64,000 nt of DNA from Fermentimonas sp. (GTDB lineage Bacteria > Bacteroidota > Bacteroidia > Bacteroidales > Dysgonomonadaceae), in NCBI GenBank assembly GCA_015478775.1, contig JADMKP010000008.1, positions 248,076 through 312,075 on the forward strand, in the 5' to 3' direction. The position numbers were made by a program, and so were the translations under genes. How positions within the stretch are numbered: the stretch's first letter is position 1; each line of letters begins with the position of its first letter. Positions 28,801-36,861 of the stretch are shown piece after piece. The notes below the pieces were generated by a model that saw only the letters and a program-made list of their open reading frames with translations, made no database searches and had not been told where the DNA came from.

Positions 28801-28936
28801 TAATAATTGGGTTATCAACGTTTGGATATTCACGAACGGGAAGACTGGTATAGCCAATAATACCAAAAATAATGATAATGAGTACCATTACAGTAGCCAA
28901 AACCGGTCGCTTTATACTTAATTCCGATAAATTCAT
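25856..28936 (-). CDS. RND efflux permease (HAE1/AcrB-like)
   Basis: Inner-membrane proton-driven efflux pump of 1026 aa with twelve helices and two large periplasmic loops. Seen: N-terminal LSELSIKRPVLATVMVLIII; the porter-domain start YPNVDNPIITVHVSYPGANAE; TM4 with the proton-relay Asp pair in GLVVDDAIVVAEN; and the TM10/11 counterpart LIGLVTKNGILIVEFANQ. The closest type is multidrug (HAE1) rather than heavy-metal CusA. Substrates are unknown. It lies between the adaptor (4-bp gap) and the TolC partner. Confidence 0.96.
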   Translation of the reverse strand: MNLSELSIKRPVLATVMVLIIIIFGIIGYTSLPVREYPNVDNPIITVHVSYPGANAEVIENQITEPLEQHVNGIPGIRSLVSRSSQGSSRLTVEFELSVDMETAANDVRDKVSIAQRYLPRDADPPTVSKADADSDPIMQITVQSPIRSLLELSEIADLTVKERLQTISNVSAVEIWGEYRYAMRLWLDPIRMASFNITPMDIKSALDRENIELPAGSIEGDHIEQSIRTMGLMETPEDFNNLILIEDDFRIVRFRDVGYAELDAANRQNILRRNGIPMVSAVIIPQPGANHISIADEVRVRLEQMQKDLPEDVILDVAFDNTMFIRASISEVEKTVLVAFALVVFIIFFFLRNIRVTIIPAIVIPISLVGIFFVMFLAGFSINVLSMLALVLAVGLVVDDAIVVAENIYQKVESGMDPMEASIVGSKEIFFAVLSTTITLVAIFFPIVFLEGMTGRLFREFSIVISGAVIISTFVALSFVPMLSSKLLKSGKKKSRFYEKTEVMFEGMNRFYNKTLLSFLSKKWIVFPVVILSGILIAVLWNTIPDEMAPLEDRSQITIRSSAPEGATYEFIRDYTDRISDIADSVAYDKESNITMIRGGWAMVRLVLPDMSKRERSQMEIADALSAAVRNENAARAFVQQQSTFGGRRAGMPIQYVLQAPNIEKLQEFIPPFLERMNASPYFQMADVDLKFTKPETRINIDRDKAALLGVSTRDIGQTLQYALSGQRMGYFYMNGKQYQILGEINRQQRNTPVDLRTIYIKNNAGNMIQMDNLVKLEESVAPPQLYRYNRFNSATMTAALAPGYSLGEGLEEMDRIAADVLDETFRTALEGESRNFRESSSSLLFAFGLAILLIFLVMAAQFESFKDPFVIMFTVPLALFGALLFMWVFGITMNIYSQIGIIMLIGLVTKNGILIVEFANQRQTAGLKKKDAIIEASIQRLRPILMTSISTVLGLLPLALATGEGANGRIAMGTAVIGGLLISTFLTLYLIPAMYIYLSTDRKAAQKKSNGDNLLEESNNLNKE

Positions 28937-28940
28937 AATA

Positions 28941-30050
28941 TTAATCTGCGCTATTTTGTGTCATGCGGTCAATTCTCACCGGCATACCGGTTCTCAATTG
29001 CATAACACCGGTGGTGAGCAGAGTATCACCAACATTTAGTCCACTTATAACTTCAACAGAAGAAGATGTGCGCATACCTGTAATAATCTCCACCTCCTGA
29101 GCTGTACCATTTTTATACACATAAGCAATATCGCGTCCCATCTCTTTAACACTAGAGATGCTTGGGATAACGATAGCATTATCTATCTGATCGAGTTTTA
29201 TTTGTATGCTGGCCGACTGCCCTGGCTTGATTCTACTATCGCTATTATCATACCTTGCACGTGCAAATAAGCTAAGAGTATTTAGGTCGAGTTTCGACTC
29301 CACCGCATAAACAGTTGCATTAAAAACCTCAAGATCATTTTCTACACTAAATGCGATTTCACTACCCGGGCGAATGAGGTTAACGAAATTCTGAGTGAGC
29401 GAAAACTCTATTTTAAGTGGAGATATCTTGGTGAGGTTTGCAATAACAACATTAGGTGATGCATAGGCACCCTCACTAACCTGTCGCAAACCAATCACTC
29501 CACTAAAGGGAGCCCTCAGTTCTGTCTGTCTTATTCTAGCATTAACCAATTCAATATCAGCCTTTAGAGTTTCTAATTGAGTAGATACCGACTGGTATGT
29601 CTCCTGACTGATAGCATCTTTCTCTAATAATGTCTGTTGACGACGAAGTCTGTCTTCGGCCAATGGCATTTGAGTTTCCAACTTCTTTAGTTCGGCCTGA
29701 AGAGGTGCATCATTTACTTTTGCAAGCAAGGTGCCTTTGTTAACAAATGAACCCTCCTGAAAATTGATGTTAGTAATTTTTCCTGATGTCTCAAAAGTTA
29801 AATCAACTTCCTCGTCGGGAAGCAATACGCCAGTAATGCGAAACATATTGTTAAGAATTTGTGGCTCAAGCACTGTAGCCGAAACTACCAGCTCCGACCT
29901 TCCTCCACCTCCACCCATGCTGGGCTGTGAAGGTGATGCACCATTTTCGTTCTCAGATGACAACATCCTTTTAATAATTGGAAAAAATGCCATTCCCAAT
30001 ATCAGAACAGCAATAGTTGCAAAAACGATTATCTTAGTTCTTTTAGTCAT
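28941..30050 (-). CDS. RND periplasmic adaptor (membrane fusion protein)
   Basis: 369-aa HlyD/AcrA-type adaptor, first gene of the efflux operon. Seen: an N-terminal membrane anchor (about 8-27), a Gly/Ser linker (SMGGGGGRSE), lipoyl-like halves (GKITNINFQEGSFVNKGTLLAKV and a counterpart before TELRAPFSGVIG), a helical hairpin (about 118-170), and the beta-barrel and MP domains at the C-terminus. It bridges the RND permease to the TolC channel. Confidence 0.94.
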   Translation of the reverse strand: MTKRTKIIVFATIAVLILGMAFFPIIKRMLSSENENGASPSQPSMGGGGGRSELVVSATVLEPQILNNMFRITGVLLPDEEVDLTFETSGKITNINFQEGSFVNKGTLLAKVNDAPLQAELKKLETQMPLAEDRLRRQQTLLEKDAISQETYQSVSTQLETLKADIELVNARIRQTELRAPFSGVIGLRQVSEGAYASPNVVIANLTKISPLKIEFSLTQNFVNLIRPGSEIAFSVENDLEVFNATVYAVESKLDLNTLSLFARARYDNSDSRIKPGQSASIQIKLDQIDNAIVIPSISSVKEMGRDIAYVYKNGTAQEVEIITGMRTSSSVEVISGLNVGDTLLTTGVMQLRTGMPVRIDRMTQNSAD

Positions 30051-30175
30051 AATTGTGTTGAAAGATTCTTTAAATGTAACTCTTTTAGATTAATACTAAT
30101 AAACTAATATTTTGTTTTTAGTTTTTTTAGTTGATTTTATCGACGGAAACCTCTTTTCAGTCGATGAACAATTTT

Positions 30176-30203
30176 TTTGAGAGCCTAATAATAACTATTT
30201 TTG
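30176..30203 (+). promoter_or_regulatory. Predicted promoter of the SGNH hydrolase gene
   Basis: TTTG (30176-30179), a 16-bp spacer, TATTTTTG (30196-30203), both boxes perfect; the ATG lies 34 bp downstream. The spacer is at the short end of the known range. Confidence 0.55.
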
Positions 30204-30237
30204 ACAAATTTTATTCACATTATTAATATTCATCACT

Positions 30238-30930
30238 ATGAGAAAACTTTATCTAATCCTTTTAATTATGGGAGCATGTTTTTTTACTACTGAAGCGCAG
30301 GACTGGGCAAATCTTGAACGATTTAGAGAGGCAAACGAGAAGCTTCCTCCATCGTTGGAGTGCGACGATAGGGTAGTATTTATGGGAAATTCCATTACTC
30401 AGGGTTGGATTGACCAATTACCGGAATTTTTTGCTCCTGAGAAGCATTATATTAATAGAGGAATAAGCGGACAGACTACTCCTCAGATGCTATTACGCTT
30501 TCGTCAGGACGTTATAAACCTTCGTCCCAAAGTGGTGGTAATACTAGCAGGCACAAATGATATTGCAGGTAATACCGGTCCTTCTACACTTGAGATGATA
30601 GAAGATAATATACGCTCCATGACCGAGTTAGCACAGGCAAATGGTATACAAGTGGTGCTGTGCTCAATAGTGCCGGCATACGACTATCCATGGAAGCCCG
30701 GATTGGAGCCTGCTCCTAAGATTATGGAGCTGAACAATCGCATAAAAAAGTATGCATCTACACGCGGAGCTGTTTATTGCGATTACTTTTCTGCAATGGC
30801 CGACGATAGAAATGGTTTGCCTGCCGAGCTTTCGGGCGATGGTGTGCATCCCAATAAAAAAGGTTATGCCATTATGCAGCCTATTGTAGAGAATGCTATT
30901 GCCAGGGCACTGCTTATGTGGACCAGATAA
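30238..30930 (+). CDS. SGNH/GDSL-family esterase, exported
   Basis: 230-aa periplasmic hydrolase with a Sec signal peptide (to about TEAQ). Seen: block I FMGNSITQGW (nucleophile Ser), block II NRGISGQT, block III LAGTNDIAGN (oxyanion Asn) and block V SGDGVHPNKKGY (Asp and His). All four SGNH residues are present. Homologues include platelet-activating-factor acetylhydrolase-like and carbohydrate acetylesterases; a role in deacetylating glycans is plausible but not shown. Confidence 0.92.
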   Translation: MRKLYLILLIMGACFFTTEAQDWANLERFREANEKLPPSLECDDRVVFMGNSITQGWIDQLPEFFAPEKHYINRGISGQTTPQMLLRFRQDVINLRPKVVVILAGTNDIAGNTGPSTLEMIEDNIRSMTELAQANGIQVVLCSIVPAYDYPWKPGLEPAPKIMELNNRIKKYASTRGAVYCDYFSAMADDRNGLPAELSGDGVHPNKKGYAIMQPIVENAIARALLMWTR

Positions 30931-30990
30931 ACTACATGGCTATAAAAAGATAAAGTAGATTAAAATAATATCTAAGGTTCAAGCCCCTAC

Positions 30991-32265
30991 TTATATTGAA
31001 AAAGTAAAGTCTTTTGGACTTTTTAATCCAGGTGCGGAATAATATTTTTCTAGATTTCCTTTAATCTTAACTTTCCTTCCTACGTTGGAAGGATTGTTAA
31101 GAATATTAAGTGCACCTCTTACTTTACCAGATGGGAGTTCAACAGGCAAAATAGCATCTGTATTAACATCATGCTTTGTATCAGAAACTGCAATAACTGA
31201 ATGCTTGGCTGTTGAGGCGTCTGAAGTGAAACTTTTTACACTGTTTCCTGTAAAACTGCCAACTATATATCCATATATCCACACATCTTTTTTTCCTTGA
31301 TTGATTTGTGCCTCTGCAATTGAGTAGGGTGATGACTTTGAACCTTTAATAGAAGGTGGAGTTTGCTCTGTCTGCTCTGCAACTACATCAACAACAGGGC
31401 CCTCTAGCCAGTCGGTTATACTGCCTTGCACACTTTGAGCCATGTCATCTTCATTAATTGATATATTATAAGTATAAAGAGTGGATTTTTGGAATGAGGT
31501 TATGTTTATTTCGCTTCCTAGTGAATATTTGTAAGCCTTGCTCTCATCACCATCAAAAATAAGCCATAGTTCTTTTTGCGATATATCTTCTTCTGGCAAG
31601 AGTATAGCTTCAATTAGGCCCTCTTTATTTACAGTGAGCTCAACATCTTCAAAAACTGTTGCAGGTTGAAGTGTCCCCGTGTTCAAGTCAAACATTGCCT
31701 TTGTACCCACATTAGTTATCATCACACTCAAATCACTTAAATTATTGCTGCCATAACCACGTATTTTTATTACGATTTTACAAAGCTGATGGGTGAAAGA
31801 TAGTCCCACCTCACCCTTCTCTTTATTAATATCTTTTGCATTATTTGAATACATAAAATCAATATCGGGCAAATTAACCTGAGAAGAAACATCAATTGGG
31901 TATTTAAAATCATTTATTACTTCACGATATGGATAATAGGCAATAAAATCGACACTTTTGTCATCACTGGGGAAATATAAAGCATCATCTTCAGTAGCGG
32001 GTGTAAAACTATTATTACCAGTATTGTTTATATACTTTGCATTATGATTGAAGGTTGTGCCTGCAAGGGGTTTGTTAACGTCTTTCATGAATACACCAAT
32101 TTCGTCATTCTTGTGCCACGTATCGTTTGAAGCACGTATGGTTACGCCTTCTATATTGGCATTAAAGTTGACTAGATTGTGAGTTGATTCCCAACTAATT
32201 GGTTCGCCTTCGCAAGAAGCAATTATCAGGCATACAAGCGATAGATAAAGTAATTTGTTTCTCAT
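30991..32265 (-). CDS. Fimbrillin-family lipoprotein with C-terminal DUF6359-like domain
   Basis: 424-aa surface lipoprotein. Seen: lipobox LIIASCEG (Cys18); a fimbrillin (Mfa-like-1) N-terminal part (about 30-290) with the family-typical DTWHKNDEIGVFM, DDALYFPSDDKSVDFIAYYPY and FTHQLCKIVIKI; and a C-terminal domain (about 310-424) starting SSPYSIAEAQ and containing WIYGYIVGSF, a DUF6359/OB-like fold. The same two-part layout is found at 44721. Candidate minor pilin or adhesin; no Mfa/Fim assembly genes are nearby. Confidence 0.82.
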   Translation of the reverse strand: MRNKLLYLSLVCLIIASCEGEPISWESTHNLVNFNANIEGVTIRASNDTWHKNDEIGVFMKDVNKPLAGTTFNHNAKYINNTGNNSFTPATEDDALYFPSDDKSVDFIAYYPYREVINDFKYPIDVSSQVNLPDIDFMYSNNAKDINKEKGEVGLSFTHQLCKIVIKIRGYGSNNLSDLSVMITNVGTKAMFDLNTGTLQPATVFEDVELTVNKEGLIEAILLPEEDISQKELWLIFDGDESKAYKYSLGSEINITSFQKSTLYTYNISINEDDMAQSVQGSITDWLEGPVVDVVAEQTEQTPPSIKGSKSSPYSIAEAQINQGKKDVWIYGYIVGSFTGNSVKSFTSDASTAKHSVIAVSDTKHDVNTDAILPVELPSGKVRGALNILNNPSNVGRKVKIKGNLEKYYSAPGLKSPKDFTFSI

Positions 32266-32394
32266 GATTTCAATTTATTTTATTTTTACAGGGAGCATTA
32301 TAACATATAATATGAAAATACCAAATAATACCAAGTAAATTAAAACTGACAACAAAAACCATTAATATCTGTTTAAAGAATAAATTCAATAATT

Positions 32395-34077
32395 ATGGAA
32401 GATTTAAATAAATACTCTAGAACAATTACTCAAGATCCTACACAGCCTGCCGCACAAGCGCAATTGTATGCTTTGGGGCTGACAGACGGCGATTTAACTA
32501 AAGCTCAAGTGGGCATAGTGAGCATGGGATACGATGGTAATCCTTGTAACATGCACCTGAATGGGTTGGCTATGGAAATAAAGAAAGGTGTGTGGAAAGA
32601 GAATCTGGCAGGATTTATTTTTCATACTATTGGGGTGAGTGATGGTATGAGCAATGGCACCGACGGAATGCGTTACTCTCTTGTGAGTCGTGAGGTGATT
32701 GCCGACTCGATAGAGACAGTTTGTGGAGCTCAATATTATGACGCCCTTATAGCAGTGCCGGGTTGCGACAAAAATATGCCCGGTTCGCTTATTGCCATGG
32801 GGAGGCTAAACAGACCTGCCATAATGGTTTATGGTGGCACTATTGCTCCTGGACATTACAAAGGAAAGGACTTAAACATTGTGTCGGCATTTGAAGCTTT
32901 AGGCGAGAAGATTGCCGGAAAGATAGATGAGACAGATTTTAAAGAGATAGTAAGAAGAAGTTGTCCTGGTGCGGGCGCTTGCGGAGGAATGTATACCGCC
33001 AATACAATGGCAGCAGCAATTGAGGCAATGGGAATGAGCTTACCTTACAGCAGCAGTAACCCCGCCATAAGTAAAGAGAAACGACAAGAATGTCTGGATG
33101 CAGGCAAGTATATTCGTTTACTTCTCGAGAGAGATATAAAACCACGTGATATAATGACGCGCGAGGCTTTTGAGAATGCAATAACTATTATAATTGCATT
33201 GGGAGGAAGCACAAATGCTGTGCTTCATATGCTTGCAATGGCCAGAACAGTAGATGTGGAATTAACGATAGACGATTTTCAGAAGTTTAGCGATAAGGTT
33301 CCGGTTATTGCAGATTTTAAGCCAAGTGGTAAATATTTAATGGAGGATCTTCATAATAAAGGAGGAGTGCCATTAGTTATGAAATATCTGCTCAAAAAAG
33401 GGATGTTGCATGGAGATTGTATGACTGTGACTGGCAAAACATTGGCCGAGAACTTAGAAGAGGTAGCCGATATGGAGTTTGATACTCAAGATGTTATTGT
33501 CCCTATAGAAAATCCTCTTAAACCTCAAGGTCATATACAAATATTGTATGGCAACCTTGCCGAGAGAGGGAGTGTAGCCAAAATAAGTGGTAAAGAGGGA
33601 GAGCGGTTTGAAGGAACTGCACGTGTGTTTGATGGTGAGAAGGATTTAATTGCAGGGATTTCGGAAGGACGAGTGAAGGCAGGAGATGTTGTTGTTATTA
33701 AGAATGAAGGACCAAAAGGTGCTCCAGGAATGCCGGAGATGTTGAAGCCCACTTCTGCAATTATTGGAGCTGGTTTGGGCAAATCTGTAGCCCTAATTAC
33801 AGATGGCAGGTTTAGTGGAGGCACACATGGTTTTGTTGTAGGTCACATCACTCCCGAGGCGTATGAAGGAGGGCTTATTGGTTTTGTTAAAGACGATGAT
33901 ATAATTGAGATTGATTCGGTTAACAATACCATAAACGTAAAGCTCACTAATGAAGAAATTGCAAGGCGTCGTGAAGGTTGGATTCAGCCACCACTAAAAG
34001 TATCAAGAGGCATCTTATACAAATTTGCAAAACTTGTAAAAGATGCCTCACATGGTTGTGTTACAGATGAGGATTAA
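32395..34077 (+). CDS. ilvD: IlvD: dihydroxy-acid dehydratase
   Basis: Iron-sulfur enzyme that dehydrates 2,3-dihydroxy-isovalerate and -methylvalerate to the 2-oxo acids in valine and isoleucine synthesis. Seen: 560 aa; three conserved cysteines Cys51 (GNPCNMHL), Cys124 (PGCDKNMPG) and Cys196 ([10 protein letters not shown]), the cluster-ligand pattern; and the C-terminal [10 protein letters not shown] motif. The N-terminus [18 protein letters not shown] resembles the form common in Flavobacteriia, whereas a usual Bacteroidales N-terminus differs. It is alone: no ilvB, ilvC or leu genes are in the window. It converges with the rhamnosidase operon 3 bp away. Confidence 0.93.
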   Translation: MEDLNKYSRTITQDPTQPAAQAQLYALGLTDGDLTKAQVGIVSMGYDGNPCNMHLNGLAMEIKKGVWKENLAGFIFHTIGVSDGMSNGTDGMRYSLVSREVIADSIETVCGAQYYDALIAVPGCDKNMPGSLIAMGRLNRPAIMVYGGTIAPGHYKGKDLNIVSAFEALGEKIAGKIDETDFKEIVRRSCPGAGACGGMYTANTMAAAIEAMGMSLPYSSSNPAISKEKRQECLDAGKYIRLLLERDIKPRDIMTREAFENAITIIIALGGSTNAVLHMLAMARTVDVELTIDDFQKFSDKVPVIADFKPSGKYLMEDLHNKGGVPLVMKYLLKKGMLHGDCMTVTGKTLAENLEEVADMEFDTQDVIVPIENPLKPQGHIQILYGNLAERGSVAKISGKEGERFEGTARVFDGEKDLIAGISEGRVKAGDVVVIKNEGPKGAPGMPEMLKPTSAIIGAGLGKSVALITDGRFSGGTHGFVVGHITPEAYEGGLIGFVKDDDIIEIDSVNNTINVKLTNEEIARRREGWIQPPLKVSRGILYKFAKLVKDASHGCVTDED

Positions 34078-34080
34078 TAT

Positions 34081-36822
34081 TTAAATATTACCCTCTATTT
34101 GATAGGTACCAGATCCTAATTCTATTTCAGTTACAATATCGGTTGAAGATACATTTAGTACTCCTTCACCTTCAGGTGTGATAATGTTAAACTCTTTGGG
34201 CAGTCGCACCACTGCCGAGGAGTTGCCTGGTATTGTTATGTTCCAAAAGAATTTATCATCCTCTTTGCTCCACTCACTCTTAATTTCACCCCTTACAGAG
34301 TTGTAAGTAGCCTCAACATGAGTTAGCCCATCAGGGAATTTTGGTTCCATAAGCAGTTTCTTAAATGCTACGCTTTCGGGATGGTTTTTTATTCCGGCAA
34401 GATCTTCGTAATACCAGATTAATAAATCGCCAAGTAGCATTACATGGTTACCCGAGTTCATAGCAGGATTGGCAGTATCTCCATTCCACAGCTCCCATAT
34501 TGTTGTGGCACCTTTATCAATCATATATCCCCAGCTGGGGTAAGTACGGTTGGTAGCAATCTTATAAGCAAGATCAACATTGTTATACTCTGTGAGCCCA
34601 CGCATTAGATGTTGAATCCCTAAAACACCGGTACTTACATGACCACCAAAATCGACTTCAGTTTTATCTACAATATTATTGAACAATGCTTGTTCACTGC
34701 CTTGAGGTGCCAATCCTAATTGAAGTGATAAGATATTGGCAGTAACAGTGTTATTGTCGTAGAATGCCGAGTCGGCATTAAAATATTTAGTGTTATATGC
34801 ATCTTTAATTTGAGAAGCAAGCTCTAAATACTGAGGAATATCGTTGCTATTTCCTGTGAGCTCAGCAAATTCAATCATCATATTAAGTAAACTATAATAA
34901 ACGGTGGTGCTTAAAACTGCACCTGCCGTTTTACGAGAGGGATCTTGTGAATGGATAAGTTCTTGCGATTCGGGTGGCATGCACCAATCGCCATATGTGT
35001 CTTTTGTAATAATATAATCTTGCATAGACACCTCTTGAATCCTCAGTAGATAACGCTTCATTGAGTTGTAATGTCTATAGATGGGTTCTTTATCACCATA
35101 GTGCTGCCATAACATTTTAGCTCCATAGAAATAAGCAGAGGGCCATGTTACATCATCATTATAAAGAGTCCAATACCTTGGAGAAACAACAGAGATGCTA
35201 CCTTCGGGACTTTGTGAATCTTCTATATCCTGCAACCACTTGCTATAAAGTGGAGCGTTATCAAATACAAAAGCTTCACCAAAACAACCAGTTGCACGGT
35301 CGCCCAGCCATCCCTGTCTTTCATCTCGCTGTGGACAATCTGTTGGCATTCCCCTGTAATTGCCTCTGATTCCCCAGAAAGCATTTTTAAATGTTTGGTT
35401 GATAATATGATTATTGGTTTCAAAAATTCCGGTTGTCTCCATAGTATCATAAATAACCCTACCGGTGAAGTCGGTTAATTTAGGCTCATAATCAAGCCCC
35501 GAAATCTCAAAATATCGAAATCCATGAAACACAAAAGAAGGCTCCCAGCTGAATGACCTATCTTCAGCAGGGGTATATATATCAGTGACCTTTGCACCCC
35601 TAAGGTTATCCATATAAAGTGAACCATCATCCATTAGAGTTTCGGCAAAACGCATGGTTATTGGTTGGTCTTTTTTGCCGTTCAAACTGTTTATTTTAAT
35701 CCAACCCACCATATTCTGTCCCATGTCAAGTATATACTTGCCATCGGGTTGAGCAGCGATTGAAATTGGAGTTAATTCATCCTGAACACTAATATTTGGA
35801 TTAGGTTGAGCCACTAATTTACCGGCGGGATTGCTCATTAAATCTACCTGCTTCCAACTGCTATCATCAAAATCCCACTTATTCCAGTCGGTTAACTCCT
35901 TTCGAGCATCATATTCCTCACCATCAAATTCATTATTTGCAACAACTGGTCCCATAGAAGTTACTTTCCACGATTCATCACTAATAACCATGTCTTTAGT
36001 ACCGTCGGTAAATTCAATATTGATTTGTGCCAGCAGTCGTGGAAGACCAAACACTTGTGTGTCGGACTGCCTCATGCCAAAATAGCGACCGTTACCTAAT
36101 TTCACTGACAAGACGTTATCCTTATTATTTAATAAAGAAGTGACATCATAAACATTATAATATACCTTTTCTGGATACCACGAAACGGTAGGTGCAAGAA
36201 CATCGTCCGTAACGCTATTCTCATTAACAAAGGCTTCATAAGCACCTAAACCGGAGATATATAATACTGCACGTTTAATTTTTTTATCCACACTAAAAGG
36301 CTTACGCAGATATCTAGCAGCAAGCCTGGTGTTACCCTCAGCTGTTTCACCCAGATTAGACATATTATCCTCTCCAATCCACTTAGCTTGCCAATCAGAT
36401 TCATTCAAAAGAGCCATTGACCATTTGTTTATGGCGCTCCAACCGCTCTCTCCCTTATTGGTTGCTACACTCACATGCCAGTAGTATTCATTACCTGATG
36501 TAAGATTTTTACCCTCAAAAGGAATTAGAATCGACTCGCTGCTAGTTACAATACCCGAGTCCCAAATAAGGTTTTTACCCTGCTTTAAATCTTTTTCGTT
36601 TTCAGCTACTTGTATTTGGTATGATTGCTGCTGCAAATTAGGTGAAGTTGAACTAATTTGCCATGAGAAGCGAGGTGTTGTAGTGGCAATGCCCTGAGGG
36701 TTAACCTGCATTTCTACCTGTGGTGAAAGCAACTTAATGCCCTGACTTTCACATCCCGTTAAACCTGCCAAAACAATTATGAGGGTTAGCAGCTGTGTGA
36801 TTAAAATAACTTTGTTTTTCAT
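34081..36822 (-). CDS. GH78 alpha-L-rhamnosidase (second of a tandem pair)
   Basis: Exported glycosidase releasing terminal alpha-L-rhamnose. 913 aa with lipobox LAGLTGCES (Cys24). Seen: fibronectin-like N-terminal domain (ATTTPRFSWQISS), two beta-sandwich domains, an (alpha/alpha)6 barrel with DCPQRDERQGW (around 494-504, Glu501 the likely general acid), and a C-terminal beta domain. The barrel segment GYMIDKGATTIWELWNGD is typical. It lies 39 bp downstream of another GH78; only about the fold and motifs are shared, so the two may cleave different rhamnosides. No SusCD pair adjoins them. Confidence 0.95.
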   Translation of the reverse strand: MKNKVILITQLLTLIIVLAGLTGCESQGIKLLSPQVEMQVNPQGIATTTPRFSWQISSTSPNLQQQSYQIQVAENEKDLKQGKNLIWDSGIVTSSESILIPFEGKNLTSGNEYYWHVSVATNKGESGWSAINKWSMALLNESDWQAKWIGEDNMSNLGETAEGNTRLAARYLRKPFSVDKKIKRAVLYISGLGAYEAFVNENSVTDDVLAPTVSWYPEKVYYNVYDVTSLLNNKDNVLSVKLGNGRYFGMRQSDTQVFGLPRLLAQINIEFTDGTKDMVISDESWKVTSMGPVVANNEFDGEEYDARKELTDWNKWDFDDSSWKQVDLMSNPAGKLVAQPNPNISVQDELTPISIAAQPDGKYILDMGQNMVGWIKINSLNGKKDQPITMRFAETLMDDGSLYMDNLRGAKVTDIYTPAEDRSFSWEPSFVFHGFRYFEISGLDYEPKLTDFTGRVIYDTMETTGIFETNNHIINQTFKNAFWGIRGNYRGMPTDCPQRDERQGWLGDRATGCFGEAFVFDNAPLYSKWLQDIEDSQSPEGSISVVSPRYWTLYNDDVTWPSAYFYGAKMLWQHYGDKEPIYRHYNSMKRYLLRIQEVSMQDYIITKDTYGDWCMPPESQELIHSQDPSRKTAGAVLSTTVYYSLLNMMIEFAELTGNSNDIPQYLELASQIKDAYNTKYFNADSAFYDNNTVTANILSLQLGLAPQGSEQALFNNIVDKTEVDFGGHVSTGVLGIQHLMRGLTEYNNVDLAYKIATNRTYPSWGYMIDKGATTIWELWNGDTANPAMNSGNHVMLLGDLLIWYYEDLAGIKNHPESVAFKKLLMEPKFPDGLTHVEATYNSVRGEIKSEWSKEDDKFFWNITIPGNSSAVVRLPKEFNIITPEGEGVLNVSSTDIVTEIELGSGTYQIEGNI

Positions 36823-36861
36823 TTTCCTATTTTTAAATTCAATTAAATAATCAGATACAAA

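Noticed and set aside
30972-30990. AAGGTTCAAGCCCCT resembling a tRNA T-arm
   Set aside because: The flanking stems do not pair, and no anticodon or acceptor arm could be built around it.
34078-34080. Possible readthrough from ilvD into the rhamnosidase gene
   Set aside because: The two genes are convergent, so the 3-bp gap is only close packing of stop codons.
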